Notes: generated by a model not told the origin, from the sequence alone. A stretch of 64,000 nt of DNA from Prorocentrum cordatum (GCA_963575745.1 CAUYUJ010015746.1:52501-116500), one strand, 5' to 3'; counted from the stretch's first letter, positions 30,501 to 38,999 are shown. Program-made: numbers and translations.

Positions 30501-30511
30501 CTAGCTGCCAT
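21503..30511 (-). CDS. Copia gag-pol polyprotein
   Basis: A 3002-codon frame from ATG 30511, 66 nt inside the primer-binding site. Approximate domains: gag 1-250 (LPEFDG...YREWRKEVEV); acidic linker; zinc knuckle CX2CX4HX6C near 411-426; a long Ser/Arg/Lys-rich insert 480-1150; aspartic protease MIDTGC near 1200; integrase zinc domain HRGLGH...CPTC near 1755-1805; integrase DDE core with VIDVKY (about 1826), IDQGGEF (about 1886) and LAERHGG (about 1922); RT with FDVATAF (about 2532) and HVDD (about 2630); RNase H with MDASF (about 2792), AAESAAM, VTDAKSLYD and ADVLTKA. All catalytic residues are present, so the copy appears competent. It would be cleaved into capsid, protease, integrase and RT that copy the RNA and insert the cDNA. 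The insert is unusual for Copia and carries a repeated segment, DGAVPGLTSAAPTGE, near residues 875 and 1127. Confidence 0.95.
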   Translation of the reverse strand: MAASQDGSDVEAVSSAGTGPPDLHAVLRVMAETQRELLALHRDRGGDGGPRRARLLLSQVKLPEFDGAVGTSTKKYREWRKEVEVIRNLNQLSDVELGLIIYSQVTGRAKELIEVLDASDLRREETLETIFAIYDDAFEKMDHERLDQVHQEWERAHRRAGQPIMDWTTYLRKKRMELQLEDPTSAISDRALASKMLRGAGLSQKERAQVLFNCGGIYDSKRMEVVLKAAYSKVHDTEKRSVLPRRSPFAAQREHGRSYGSSGGRYPRPPVARRPCVLRGRSGQHVHEVENGGDYDEHHGDLEEAQHDEDEADDQDEGDLGGAEGTFFEEGAEVEEELASDNDGPDDEEYEAPEDLQEAFLAGWRAKQKTAVQRQKRGFVAPRQRDPKKINASGSFQAGRKPTDQRKANSRCADCDQPGHWRGDPECPKAKSGEREPYNKIGPKNGQPASPNQRSSVKPPAPRQVHGPIVHWVGMASSAEERRGRAPWRRAPQSVPAQRHPVEGRADAPERIIMHPRPKSMRAPSLRQDADDGPGAAQSSDERARARARRGEDQEDEDACVRCHRILANTHAKGHSVELEFPDLATVHHIVERVTNKKPIFFKQGRFESLDFVQGRLVRLQLTTSRPCTAAEVDLDEITATIFKIVMGGNRDTKPRDDRRGEGGSRDTKQREDHHRDRRDDRQRDRGAVLREPRAPPPPEAEASSRSRSRSTPEGRGAKKEKRSPPEDRGEKEEKEEKKEKKKKKARSSKEEKKERKKARSSKEVKKEDEASEEDEATEDDNDQRRVDKEVPFTPEEMDEIFCSWYPRQDIFRDFLTPPATIHFITRNDRIVRLNLYTRRCEKPDLSLSSGPARAHPVYVVEASAKGASKTKESPDGAVPGLTSAAPTGEAAAVPKEEDWVMAGASEEVRKSEEKKRLEVLQRDKAELLDRLALIEKQEMEMQTRLNPGEVYDGLQKRREQAPLPGRSLPTSPEQQGVGSVWKNMEAIRRRVHLPAPPGAASSGAPAAATASPAASGVPRVVAASGRSCVMSVGATQSDLEKQQMHRAMYDSQFDGERLVPGPKAKFDPELMQQQAEYVHPVGELKWQSNGTVIFAKRKKCSLKSVIHYTLEKPKKDEGEPSKNTPDGAVPGLTSAAPTGEDVAVKGGADPWAAKGADPWAAKGGSAAHMVTTREECPRKVVDEQSVMLVVLPAGLAMIDTGCKRAVGGRPWHVELQKTLDAMGVPYHSINQREYFKFGPGVPLLSERAWCYTVGINGTQGEVVISEVDAEVPGLIGPDEMAEWDAAISFRSGTFTANGVTKPLVPAASGHPCVSLLDFPAPVTSAFPVGQSEEQDELADEMFSETTSHEEKDERSVAETVEEEDTHDSDSNDGQDAGDSELITSHYHTSDPESAEMASSDEEVFMENADNEVFMTKGARRHVRSNLKELEVLMTEEMANRKLRADQQEQDALRYYQEERALPFQKETRRRPGPWRIVEVFAWACQLTILAASMGWDAHQPIAAPEFDLLTVQGRNEARAYLVAVDPDFVALSPPPTAWSRMQSVDQRRPMRVRRQRRERTEYRMLLSFTDEVMQWQTARGRAAMVMDHAQSTIWNQPPVSATKSNPAFEDAICLKDTTRVLANPGVCTAVRGSCAEEFGTAVMSGAADHLAWQFENSSFPAAQLPDPTEEPRSYGPEPAEHGHGEVPRDVSERPEWGKTPQEVRAEIREALQKTVKEESMQHPAEEEEVAASWSEMELPEVVRQDIMMKIPRSTRRAVRKAHRGLGHPSRPTFIKMLRLGGATPNALAYAKHWQCPTCAESEAPPRPVQGTADVRPFGFNVTVVIDVKYLRDAAKEQLVVLSMVDAGTGWHCACLLKNRTAKHVARQIMNEWFKHYGVPENIVIDQGGEFEGYFNALMEQFGINTKTTGAHAAWQHGLAERHGGLLGTIWGKVVHEFHVQGKSMSTVALAAIINAKNSTISRNGLTPEQAVFGRILNFTEVTNRDDDEVLMSVLGAKGIAWRSSQIRTAAKMMLLERDATDKVRRALLRQAPTVVGDLCPGSRVYFWAPNPFKGRRRQDPERWRGPATVIAKESNSRCYVSWRGHVLLVAREQLRHASSQEAAAAESIQTDARLIQQRDDRAYHDIVDVTPKVKVQKVKKTFLKKERDRHGDLEGSRQPRVDLRALDAIEAQAKEEEPPEQQQLPQLPPPKRERSRSPPGRISSEMYPKASPGASGSGGPSVPPIPRDDFELERKRKFLVDDVPICIKKTRLQAAPTSGLPALREVAMNAVVHSGPQEWFDQNALDGVSTLVQKVVRGVRVHREPRRRLYDHDRHRECNRLSVMLSATGQCAYKDDGANRTNERTEDSWVGLTLFYHDKPDAHAQGVYYLDTPEGLVRQPMTYEEWINVSSVYDAWLQEARYEHDVFALVMKQNAKELDPRHFNQHEKAKFDEADAAEWRQWIANNTVELVTEEEEKSIPKDKIISVPMRSVRTNRGRGLELEAKSRLIIPGHLDPQLGLFRTDSPTTSPLAVLVCASITMAMDWTFECFDVATAFLSGLKLERELYVRAPKDGLPAVDGAGWPAARPYALLRLLKGAHGLTEAPRLWYLRARQVLTDEVGFVELRCARAVFVYRMNDKLIAMLTLHVDDGMLFGDPHDPQYQEVKANINSRFNIKHWKKGNDKEAVAYLGEEWWRHPDHIEISMHEYIGKLTKHPLARGDNEEREMTPEEHHDYRSLLQKVRWPVARVVPQLAYSVSALAQKDPKGRRLLHLRVLNDIIDRLQDYDKRGLATLRIRRVDIERLQVLTLMDASFAKEPGCKSQMGFMSMITDTRVLKELTVCCLVEFQSSTITRVVGSTMAAESAAMSVALDRQLYLRLLIEAILYGEPPLQGDWRLALKVPGALVTDAKSLYDHTSKIGSMPVSRQTLIDLLVAKDLIEQEAIKFKWLPNSHMLADVLTKAVQPNEVLSQFLRHGLFSMVPTAEQEDEEAHRLRLRRGQRERAKERKTQRRVAVPGPASP

Positions 30512-30577
30512 GGCGGCCCTCGCAGGTGGTCACGACCACCAAAGCAGAGCACGCAGTGCGTCCGCTGGAGCTTACAA

Positions 30578-30589
30578 GCTCCGCTACCA
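30578..30589 (-). promoter_or_regulatory. Copia primer-binding site (tRNA-iMet-like)
   Basis: On the minus strand TGGTAGCGGAGC follows the 5' LTR after one T. It matches the classic Copia primer site TGGTATCAGAGC at 10 of 12 positions and would pair with a tRNA ending GCUCCGCUACCA, plausibly this organism's initiator tRNA-Met. Confidence 0.8.
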
Positions 30590-30590
30590 A

Positions 30591-30772
30591 TGTCAGTGCA
30601 GTTGTTTTAGCAAAGACCGCGCGGCAGTCCAACTGCGGGTGCGTCCCAGGGCCCTAGGACTAGGGCCAAAACAGCGGCGGGCAGCGTGCATGCCACAAAA
30701 CAAGACAAGCGTGTACAACATACACACATGGTGGCACGGGCGGCAGAGGGGCAGGGGAGTGCACTCTGCACA
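30591..30772 (-). repeat. Copia 5' LTR
   Basis: About 182 bp, near-identical to 20992-21174; the element promoter is expected here. CCCCC at 30773-30777 is the possible right target duplication. Confidence 0.88.
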
Positions 30773-30777
30773 CCCCC

Positions 30778-31305
30778 CTCCCGTCACGCTTCACTGCATA
30801 GCCCCCCTCTCCCTTCTGAGGTTTCCCTGGGAGCGCGTCCCTAAGGCTCATCTACGCTTCCAAGACGGCCCATGGTTCGGCGCGTTTCGCTGAAGACATC
30901 CTCACACCTATGAGCTCCGAAATGCAGCGCGAGACGTGATTTAGGCCGTTTCGCCTGAGACATCCTCGCAACTCTGGGCTGGCAGAAGTGGCGCGCGAAG
31001 TGGTCCGGTGCGTTTCGCCTGGGGGCATCCTCACAACTCTAGTTTCCGAGTTGGCATCCCTGGCGAGGGTGCCTCCTGGACGCGGCATCGAGAATGCGGA
31101 GGCATCCCTGGCATGGCGGAAGAAGCAGAAAAGAACAGGGAGGATGAGGAGGAGAAGGAGGAAGCAAAGGAGGAGGACTCGCTCTCGACGAAAAGGACGG
31201 GGAGGACGTGGAGGAAAACAACGAGGAGAAGGAGAAGGAGGAGGAGGAGGAGGAGGCGGAGGAGAGGAGGAGCAGGAGGAGGAGGAGGAGAAGGAGGAGC
31301 AGGAG

Positions 31306-31337
<32 letters not shown>

Positions 31338-31379
31338 AGGAGCAGGAGGAGGAAGAGGAGGAAGAGGAGGAGGAGGAGG
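30778..31379. other. No gene; GCATCCCTGG repeat and GGA run
   Basis: At about 31045-31130 GCATCCCTGGCGAGGGTGCC and GGACGCGGCATCGAGAA match 35122-35205 (GCATCCCTTGCGAAGGAGCC). A purine-rich (GGA)n stretch runs from about 31136 to 31379. Confidence 0.6.
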
Positions 31380-33575
31380 AGGAACAATGCAAACCAAGAG
31401 TCATCAACGATGTTGGAGTCAACCCTCCCTCCAAACTCCCTCCTCATAAGCTCCTACAGCGGGTCATTCCCATTGAGGGAACTGCCGCGTTAAAAAAAAC
31501 AACCGTTAACTGCCGCGTTAAAAAACAACCGTTTGAAGACCTTGATGCATGCCAAAACATTGTTCTCGGGATTTCCACGACACTGATCAAATTGACTGCT
31601 GCGTCCTGGCGATCTGGAATTGTACCATAATCACATTTTTGGGACTTCAACACCGCGAACCAACATAACTGATGCACCCGCATGAGCCTGAATCCTTCCA
31701 AAACTAATTCTGGTACGCTGATCATGGGAACCCGTGGAACTCCTGCAACGTTTTAAAACGAAGGTGCGCGGCGCTAAAACGAAAACCACATTTTGAAAAC
31801 GACTCGCCCTCAATCCGTGCAACTCTGGCAAATATTTGAAACAAGCGCGGCGCTAAAGCGATAATCACATGTGAAAACGACCCGCCCTGAATCCGTGAAG
31901 CTCTTGCAATTTGTTAAACGGAATGTGCGCGGCGCAAAGGCGAGACCCACATTTTGAAAACCGCCCGCCCTCAATCCGTGGAACTCTTGCACATGTTTAA
32001 AACGATTGTGCGCGGCGCTGAAGCGAGACCCACATTTTGAAAACCACCCGCCCACAATCCGTGAAGCTCTTGCGAACGTTAACGGATGTGCGCGGCGCTG
32101 AGGCGAGAGCCACATTTTGAAAACGGCCCGCCCTCAATCCGTGAAGCTCTTGCTTTTTTTTGCAAAACGAATGTGCGCGGCGCTGAGGCGAGAGCCACAT
32201 TTTGAAAACGATCCGCGCTTCATCTGTGAAACTGTTGCCATAGCACTAACGATAATTACACATAGTAACAATAAGACTAGTAGTAGTCATAACAGTGATA
32301 TACTAGTGATAAGAATAATACTGATATAAATCATCTGAAGAACAATCCGGATAACAAATACCAGAACTAAACATATTACGGGCGTGGAAAATCATGATAA
32401 TACCATCTAAGCGATAATACGACTAGACATAATAGTGATACTGACATCATAACAAAAAACGATACTGTTCCGAATAAAAAACACGAATCATACACGTAAA
32501 AGTTATACGACTACTACTGAGGGACATTGCGAACGAGGAGGAGGAAGAGGATGAGGGGGACGACGAGGAATACGAGGAGCAGGAGCACAAGGAAAACAAG
32601 GAGGAGCTCGGCGAGCGGGAGAATGAGCCGGAGGAGGAAAAACATACGGAGAAATGCGATGAGGAGGTGGAGGATGTAATTAAAAAGAAGAAGAGGATCA
32701 GGAGGAGAAAAACTGTGGAAGAATAGCACCAATAACTTGCGCACCCGCATAATCCGGAATCCTTCCAAAACACCATTTCTGGTACGTTTACCATGGGAAC
32801 CCGTGGATCTCTGGAACATGTTTCAAAGAACGTGCGCGGCGCTAAGGCGAGAGCCACATTTTGAAAAAAACGCCCTCAATCCAAGAAATTCTTGCAATGT
32901 GTTAAACAGAATGCACGCGGCGCTAAGGCGAAAACCACATTTTGAAAACGACCCGCCCTCAATCCGTTCACCTCTTGCAAATGTTGAAAACGAATGTGCG
33001 CGGTGCTAAAGCGAAAACCACATTTTGAAAATGGCCCGCCCTCAATCCGTGAAGCTCGTGCAACTTTTCAAAACGAATATGCGCGGCGCTGAAGCGAAAA
33101 CCACATTTTGAACACCACCCGCCCTCAATCCGTGAAGCTCTGAGGCGAGACTCACTTTTTCTGAAAAACGGCCCGCCCTCAATCCGTGAAGCTCTTGCGA
33201 ATGTTTAAAACGAATGTGCGCGGCGCTGAGGCGAGACTCACTTTTTCTGAAAAACAGCCCGCCCTCAATCCGTGAAGCTCATGCGAATATTTAAAACGGA
33301 TGTGCGCGGCTCTGAGGCGAGAGTCACATTTTGAAAACGGCCCGCCCTCAATCCGTGAAGCTCTTGCACATAGTCAAAACGAATGCGCGCGGCGCTAAGG
33401 CGAACGCCACATTTTGAAAACGACCCGCCCTCCATCTGTGAAGCTGGTGTCATTTTCTAAGCTTCAGAGTCATAAGTGGTGAGGAAATCTCAGACGAAAC
33501 GCCGCTCGCCCCAAAAACTGGCTTCGGTGTGCGACAGGGAGAAGTTATTCATAAGGACAAGGAATGGAGGAGGAG
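31380..33575 (+). repeat. 83-bp minisatellite composite, copy B (largest)
   Basis: The head starts near 31383 (CAGTGCAAACC..., CCTCCCTCCAAACTCC). There are two arrays of the 83-bp unit: about six units at 31766-32240 and about eight, some truncated, at 32830-33440. They are separated by an AT-richer stretch (32240-32470) and a purine-rich stretch with ATAATCCGGAATCCTTCC. The tail at 33440-33560 has GAAATCTCAGACGAAACGCC and GTGCGACAGGGA and enters GGA repeats. Confidence 0.85.
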
Positions 33576-34004
33576 GAGGAGGAGTAGGAGGAGGAGGAGA
33601 ATAGGAGGAGGAGGAGAATAGGAGGAGGAGGAGGACGAGGGGGACTAGGAGAGAAAGAAGGGGAGGAGGAACAGGAGGAGAAGGTGTAGTGGACGGAGAT
33701 AAGCGAGGGCGAGAAGGAAAATGACGAGGACGCGGAGAATGAGGACGACGACGACGATGACGAATAATTCGACGACGACGACGACGACGCCAAAGGCGCA
33801 GGCGGATCAGGATCAGCAGGGCGCGCGAACACTGTTAGGAACCACCATCTGCTTACACTTATGTTGTGTCGACTTGTTTTTACCTAACAGCGAAGACTGA
33901 TAGGCTTCTAGTGGGGTCGAAAGAGAGCATCATGACTCCTCAGGGGGGTCGGGGCGGGACCCGGGGCGGGACCCGGCGCGGCTGCCGTCGAAGCCCAAAT
34001 TGCC
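33576..34004. repeat. GGA/GAC-rich DNA with a dispersed repeat
   Basis: 33660-33850 (GAAGGTGTAGTGGACGGAG...GCGCGAACACTGTTAGGAAC) is a diverged copy of 36537-36707 (GAAGGTGTAGTGGAAGGGG...GCGCGAACACTCCTAGCAAC). No gene. Confidence 0.65.
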
Positions 34005-34437
34005 TGGGACATCCTCGCAAAATCGCTCTTGGCGCTGCTAGAACTCCATTCCCGGCGTACATTTTGGATGCCCGGAGCCAACTGTAAGCCACTTCGTGGT
34101 CTTCGAGTTCCCAGAGCTCATTCCCGGCGTACATTTTGAATGCCCGGAGCCAACTGTAGGCCACTTCGTGGTCTTCGAGTTCCCAGAACTCCACTCCCGC
34201 GCCACATTTTGAATGCCCGGAGCCAACTGTAGGCCACTTCGTGGTCTTCGAGTTCCCAGAACTCCATTCCCGGGCCACATTTTGAATGCCCGGAGCCAAC
34301 TGTAGGCCACTTCGTGCTCTTCAAGTTCCCAGAACTCCACTCCTGGGCATGATTTTGAATGCCCGGAGCCAACTGTAGGCCACCTCGTGTTCGTCTAGTT
34401 CCCAGAACTCCATTCCTGGGCCACATTTTGAATGCTG
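34005..34437. repeat. 73-bp tandem repeat array
   Basis: About six units. The anchor CATTTTGAATGCCCGGAGCC recurs at 34060, 34132, 34205, 34278, 34351 (variant) and 34424, a 72-73 bp period. The CCACATTTTGAA block is shared with the 83-bp family. Confidence 0.9.
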
Positions 34438-34742
34438 AGGCAGGCTGATGCTGCGGCCGAGGCAGGCTGAGGCTGAGGCAGGCTGAGGCTGAGGCCGAGG
34501 CTGAAGGCAGACTGAGGCTGAGGCTGAAGCAGACTGAGGCTGAGGCTGAGGCAGGCTGAGGCTGAGGCTGAGGCAGGCTGATGCTGAGGCAGGCTGAGGC
34601 TGAGGCTGAGGCTGAGGCAGGCTGAGGCTGAGGCAGGCTGAGGCTGAAGGCAGATGGCTGAGGCTGAAGCAGGCTGAGGCTGAGGCTGAGGCTGAGGCAG
34701 GCTGAGGCTGAGGCTGAGCAGGCTGAGGCTGAGGCTGTGACT
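34438..34742. repeat. CTGAGG hexanucleotide array
   Basis: About 300 bp built from CTGAGG with GCAGGCTGAGG variants, giving Ser/Leu/Ala-rich translations that are not genes. Confidence 0.93.
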
Positions 34743-35564
34743 GCGACTGCCGTTGCCGCTGCGACTGTCATCGCGAATGCGACTACGACTGCGAGAACAG
34801 CAGAATTCTACAACTGGATTCCCATCTGAATCTTAAGGGGAATGCTTCCAGATATGCTCCTACACATCGCTGTTAGGTTGCTTTGCCGGGATAGTCGTGA
34901 AGAAATCTGGGCGCCCCTTCCCGACGGAGGAGGTAGTGAGCGCCGACGCGCGAGCACGATTCCGTGGTAAGTCACAAGGGCTTCTCAGGGGGGGGGCATG
35001 CTTGAGCAGAATGTGCAAGTGTCTCGAGTGAGAGGGCGGTGAGCAGGGAGGAGGCAGGAGAGGGGAGGAGAAGAAGAGGGAGGAATGGAGGAAAGAGACA
35101 GGCCCAGGCCCAAACCAGCTGCTTGAGGGCATCCCTTGCGAAGGAGCCTCTTGGACGCGGCATCGAGAAGTGCGAAGGCACCCCTGGCATGGCGGAGGAA
35201 GCGGAGAATAGGAGGGACGAGGAGGAGGAGGACGAGGAGGAGGAGGAGGAGGAGGAGGATAAAAAGGAGGAGGGAAAGGACCGGGTGGAGTGGAATGGAC
35301 TGGGCGCGGCCCGGAGGAGGGCAAGGCGACGAGCCGCCTCAGAACAGAAACGCCGCGGCCACGAGGGCAACTGCCCCCTAGCCGCCTGCTGCCTGAGGCC
35401 AGCAGGAAACTTGGGGCCATGCCGACCACCTGCACAGGCCCGCGGGCCAGGCGGCAAGAAGCCCCAGGAGCCCGAGAGACGCCCGCCGCTGGCCGCGCGG
35501 GGCCGACGACAAGCACGTTTCCCCAGCCGCGCCCGAGGCCGCGCCCGCCCGGCCCTCACCGCAC
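34743..35564. other. No gene recognised; GCATCCCTTG repeat copy
   Basis: Holds the second copy of the 31045-31130 repeat (at 35122-35205) and a (GAG)n run near 35215-35270. Long frames here change phase and composition with the repeats. Confidence 0.5.
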
Positions 35565-36259
35565 GACGCTCGCGGCGTGCGGAGCTTGGGCTGCGCCCGC
35601 GCGGCGCTCTCGATGATGCGGCGCAGGCCCGCCACGGAGATCCCGAGCCGCACCGCCGCCCGCGCCAGCGCGCCCTTGCGCGCGGGGGGCCCCGGCCACG
35701 AGGCCGTCGACGGCCGTCGTCGAGGCCGTCGACGACCCCCATCTTGCCGACGATGTCCTCCGCGGTGCCGCCGCCGCCCGCCGCCGCGCCAGCGGGCCCC
35801 TCGGGCCGCCCCGCTCCGCCAGCCGCCGCCGCCGAAGCCGCAGGCGCCGCGGCTGGCTCCGCCGCCGCCGCGACCGCCGAAGGCCGCGCGGGGAGCGCGT
35901 CGGCCCAGCGGTCGCCCTCCAGGGGCGAGGTCGGGGCCACACCGCCCTCGACCTGCGAGCCCCCGCCCTCGACCGCCGCCGCCGCCCCATCCGCCGCCGC
36001 CGAAGCCACCCTGGCGCCGGGAGCCCCGGGCCCGACCGGCACGCCAGCCGCACAGCGCGCCGCCGCCGCCGCCGCGGCCGAGGGCCATCGGGCGGCGCGG
36101 CAGCCGCGGGAGCGCCAGGCAGCCCCGCGCCGCCACCGTCGCCATCACAACGAACATCTCACGGCTTCCGCCAGCGCAGAAGCCCGCGGCAGCACCCGCC
36201 GCCACCAGGGAGCCGCGAGCCGCCTCGAGAGCAGCGCGGCGCGTCGCCAGCTTCGGCAT
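35565..36259 (-). CDS. Possible host-gene exons (unrecognised), broken across frames
   Basis: A tentative call. From ATG 36259 the minus strand reads MPKLATRRAALEAARGS, then an Ala-rich stretch resembling a targeting peptide. A second frame gives GTAEDIVGKMGVVDGLDD (about 35775-35720). A third gives LARAAVRLGISVAGLRRIIE (about 35665-35605), which looks helical and non-repetitive. The next bases after SCG are GTGAGGGCC, a plausible splice donor. No domain is recognised. Either these are exons of one gene with introns between frames, or a GC-rich non-coding region that happens to read open. Confidence 0.2.
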
Positions 36260-37171
36260 GGCGCGCAGCGCGCGGGAACGGCCAAGCGATGCGAACCGAA
36301 GCCAACGTGGCTTAAGCCAAACGGACGGGGTAGACGAGGAGGAGGAGGAGGAGGAGGAATGCGAGGAGGAGGAGGAGGAGGAGGAGGAGGATGAGGAGGA
36401 GGAGGAGAAGGAGGAGGAGAAGTTGAGAGAGCATTGCGAGAAAGAAGAGGAGGAGCAGCAGGAGGAGGACCAGGATGAGGAGGAGGATGACGAGGACGAG
36501 CTGGAGGAAGAGAGAACGAGGGGGCGGAGGCAGAGGAGAAGAAGGTGTAGTGGAAGGGGGGAGGGCGAGGGCGAGAAGGAGAATGACGTGGATGCGGAGA
36601 ATGAGGACAACGACGACGATGACGAAAAGCTTGACGACGACGCCGAAGGCGCAGGCCCATCAGGAGCAGAAGGACGCGCGAACACTCCTAGCAACCACCT
36701 TAGCTCAAAAGACGCTGTTTGGGGATACTGGGCCCAGACTACATTTTCACAACGTGGACCCCCAGAGGTATACCAGAGACAAGATTTTCATACCGAGTCG
36801 TTCTGTTGCGGTCCCGCGGGGCCCTGTGAACATTCTCGGAAGCCCATGGTGGCCAGGAACTTTCCGCCGTGCCTTTTTCGCGGCAAGTGAGGACAAGAGA
36901 TAATCAGTGAGGAGGGGGAGGCGGGGGGGGGGATCCCTGGAAGTTCCCCGAAGGATTTGGAGGTCACCTGGACTCCTCGGAGGCTCCTGGTGAGCCCCAG
37001 GTGTCCAAGAACGTCAAGCCTTCACCCTCGGCCATCGACACTCGAGGAGAAGAGAACCAACAACCAAGCACGACACCGTCGGAGATGCGCAGGCTCCTGG
37101 GGCTGGCGCTGGGCCACACTCCCCCAACGCGCGGAGCGCGCTACACGAGGGGTCCGGCGCCGGCCCAATCA
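36260..37171. other. GGA-rich DNA, no gene
   Basis: (GAG)n at about 36335-36480, the 36537-36707 dispersed repeat copy, and otherwise unassigned sequence with no recognisable coding region. Confidence 0.5.
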
Positions 37172-37329
37172 TTACCAGCCTGGAACACATCCCTATCCCT
37201 ATGCTGGGCACCTCCTCATCAAGATGCCAATCTTAGGGATTCCCTTATTTTTTTAGGGCGCATCCCTAAGATTGTCATCGCCTTGTGGCGTGTCAGTCTT
37301 AGGGATAGGGATACGTTCGAGGCTGGTAA
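37172..37329. mobile_element. 158-bp foldback MITE with AATCA duplication
   Basis: The inverted ends TTACCAGCCTGGAACACATC and TTACCAGCCTCGAACGTATC continue into a shared CCCTATCCCTA, flanked by AATCA at 37167-37171 and 37330-37334. A second internal pair (CAATCTTAGGGAT / ATCCCTAAGATTG) would extend the stem. It is non-coding. The 5-bp duplication does not match the TA or 8-bp pattern of the other MITEs here, so it is a third family. Confidence 0.75.
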
Positions 37330-37334
37330 AATCA

Positions 37335-38468
37335 GTCCGCGCGGGCCTCCGACAGTTTATGCTCACGTACACCCCCCCGAAGGGTCCTCTCGAGCGTCTG
37401 TGGCCGTTGGTCGGGTTCGGTGGCAGCTCGTGGGAGCCTCCCATACCATCTTGTCGGCTCTTGCGAGTCGACACCAGTCGACGCTCAATCGACGCTGCAC
37501 GCCAATCGACGCCAGCCGACGCTGAATCGGCGCTGTCTCATCGACTCTCAGACGCTAATCGACGCTGGTCGAAGGACTTGAAAGGATCTACCAAGCTCCC
37601 ACGATCTGCTTCCGAAGCCAGGGCTGCTGGACCGGCGACGATGCTAGAAAACCGTGCGGGCCTCCAGAATTCGGGGATGGACAGACCCCCCTTGAGCACA
37701 ACGTGGTCTAGTGAGAACGACCTGAGGCCCAAACCTGGCGGGCGCAAGCCTGGAAAATAACGGCCACGGCGCCCTCTCGAGAACCGAAAACGGACAATCC
37801 ACTAATCGACGTGTCACTGTTGGGGGTTCTGTCCACCCCCGACGAATCGTGTGCTCGTGCCCGCTCCTCGGGAGGAGGCGCGAGCTCTGGGCAGGGAGCG
37901 ACCAGCGGGCCCCGCGGGAGACGGGCCCGGGGCCAGGGGCCTCCCCCGGGGAGGGGCCCTCCGTCCCGAAGCGTGTCGTTGGCAGCCCCCGGGCCCCGGG
38001 GAGGGCCCGGTGAGCGCGATGACAGCGGGCAACCTCGAGGGACAGCTCAGTTCAGTTCACTGGGGGCGGCATCAGCCCAGAAAGCTTGCACGCTGAGCTG
38101 CTCTGCGCTCACACACTGCGACGAGCGACGCGCTGGCCACTCTCGCATGTCGGTGCGCGAACACAGCGAGCAACCTCCAGGGACCCGTCTCCCTGATGGA
38201 CCCCTGTCCTCCGCGGCGGCGGGGAGGCGACGCTGGGCAGGCGACGCTCGCCTCCCAGGGATCACTCCCGCGGCGACACCGGCAGCTCCCGCGGCCAACG
38301 CTCGCCCAAGATGGGGCAGCTCTCGCGGCGACGCCGACAGCGAGCCCTGACGGTCTTCGTCCCCGTCCTTTCCGTCTCCCACCGCGGTCTTCCGCATTCG
38401 AGGCCCTGGCGCACCCCCTTTCCTTCACGGCGGCCGACACCACCTCCCCCCCCCCTCCACCCTGGTCG
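37335..38468. other. No gene; CGACGCT-rich short repeat
   Basis: 37465-37572 contains repeated TCGACGC/AATCGACGCT motifs. From 37800 to 38460 the DNA is GC-rich with no recognised gene. Confidence 0.5.
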
Positions 38469-38484
38469 CTCCAGTAGTCCCCAG

Positions 38485-38634
38485 CAGGGCTGGACCTAAA
38501 CGTTGTCTTTCGTGTTGTTTTCGTTTTGCTTTTCGTTTTGCTCTACCTGCTTTCCTGTACATCCCTCCCAAAGTAAAAAAAAAAACACATAACACAGCCG
38601 AAGTCCAACAAAACAGCGCTGAGGCCCAGCCCTG
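38485..38634. mobile_element. hAT-like MITE, copy 2
   Basis: The left end CAGGGCTGGACCTAAACG and right reverse complement CAGGGCTGGGCCTCAGCG are the same family as 18378-18521, with a T-rich left interior (CGTTTTGCTTTTCG). CTCCAGTA follows at 38635-38642 and occurs at 38469-38476. This is a perfect 8-bp duplication if the element is taken to start eight bases further left, at 38477 (GTCCCCAG). Confidence 0.72.
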
Positions 38635-38916
38635 CTCCAGTAACTCGCCCGGGGATCAGGAGAAGCAGCTCCCAGAGCTGGCAGCTGCCGATGCGGGCCT
38701 CCGCCCGCCGCGCTTCCCGCCCCCGCTTCGGAGCTCCTCGACCCCACCCCGCGCTCGAGGGGGCCGCCTGATCCGCCGCACGTAGTTCGCCGGCATCGGC
38801 GCCTGCGACTCCCATCGGGGCTCCTGCACCAGGCCGGGCGCGGGTCGAGGGCCACCCAAGGGCTCCGACACGCAGAGCGGGGGGGGGGCCTCCCTCGCTC
38901 CCTCCCGCCTCCTCCT

Positions 38917-38996
38917 CCCTCCTCCTCCTCCTCCTCCTCCTCCTCCTCCTCCTCCTCCTCCTCCTCCTCCTCCTCCTCCTCCTCCTCCTCCTCCGT
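38917..38996. repeat. TCC microsatellite
   Basis: About 75 bases of (TCC)n. Confidence 0.96.
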
Positions 38997-38999
38997 CGT

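Larger units (their letters stand above)
20992..30772 (-). mobile_element. Full-length Ty1/Copia LTR retrotransposon
   Basis: A 9.8-kb minus-strand element with direct LTRs (20992-21174 and 30591-30772), a primer-binding site next to the 5' LTR, and one uninterrupted gag-pol frame ordered gag, protease, integrase, RT, RNase H, which is the Copia order. LTR divergence is only a few positions in about 182, so insertion is recent. No convincing polypurine tract is seen immediately upstream of the 3' LTR; the nearest purine-rich run on the minus strand is about 40 nt away. Confidence 0.93.

Noticed and set aside
31750-33450. Possible CRISPR array in the regularly spaced repeats
   Set aside because: Units are contiguous 83-bp minisatellite repeats with no unique spacers, in eukaryotic DNA.
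34438-34742. Possible telomere-like repeat
   Set aside because: The unit is CTGAGG, not a TTTAGGG-type telomere sequence, and it is internal and imperfect.
33660-36707. Dispersed repeats 2.9 kb apart as LTRs of an element
   Set aside because: The copies are strongly diverged, lack TG...CA ends, and no retroelement coding lies between them.
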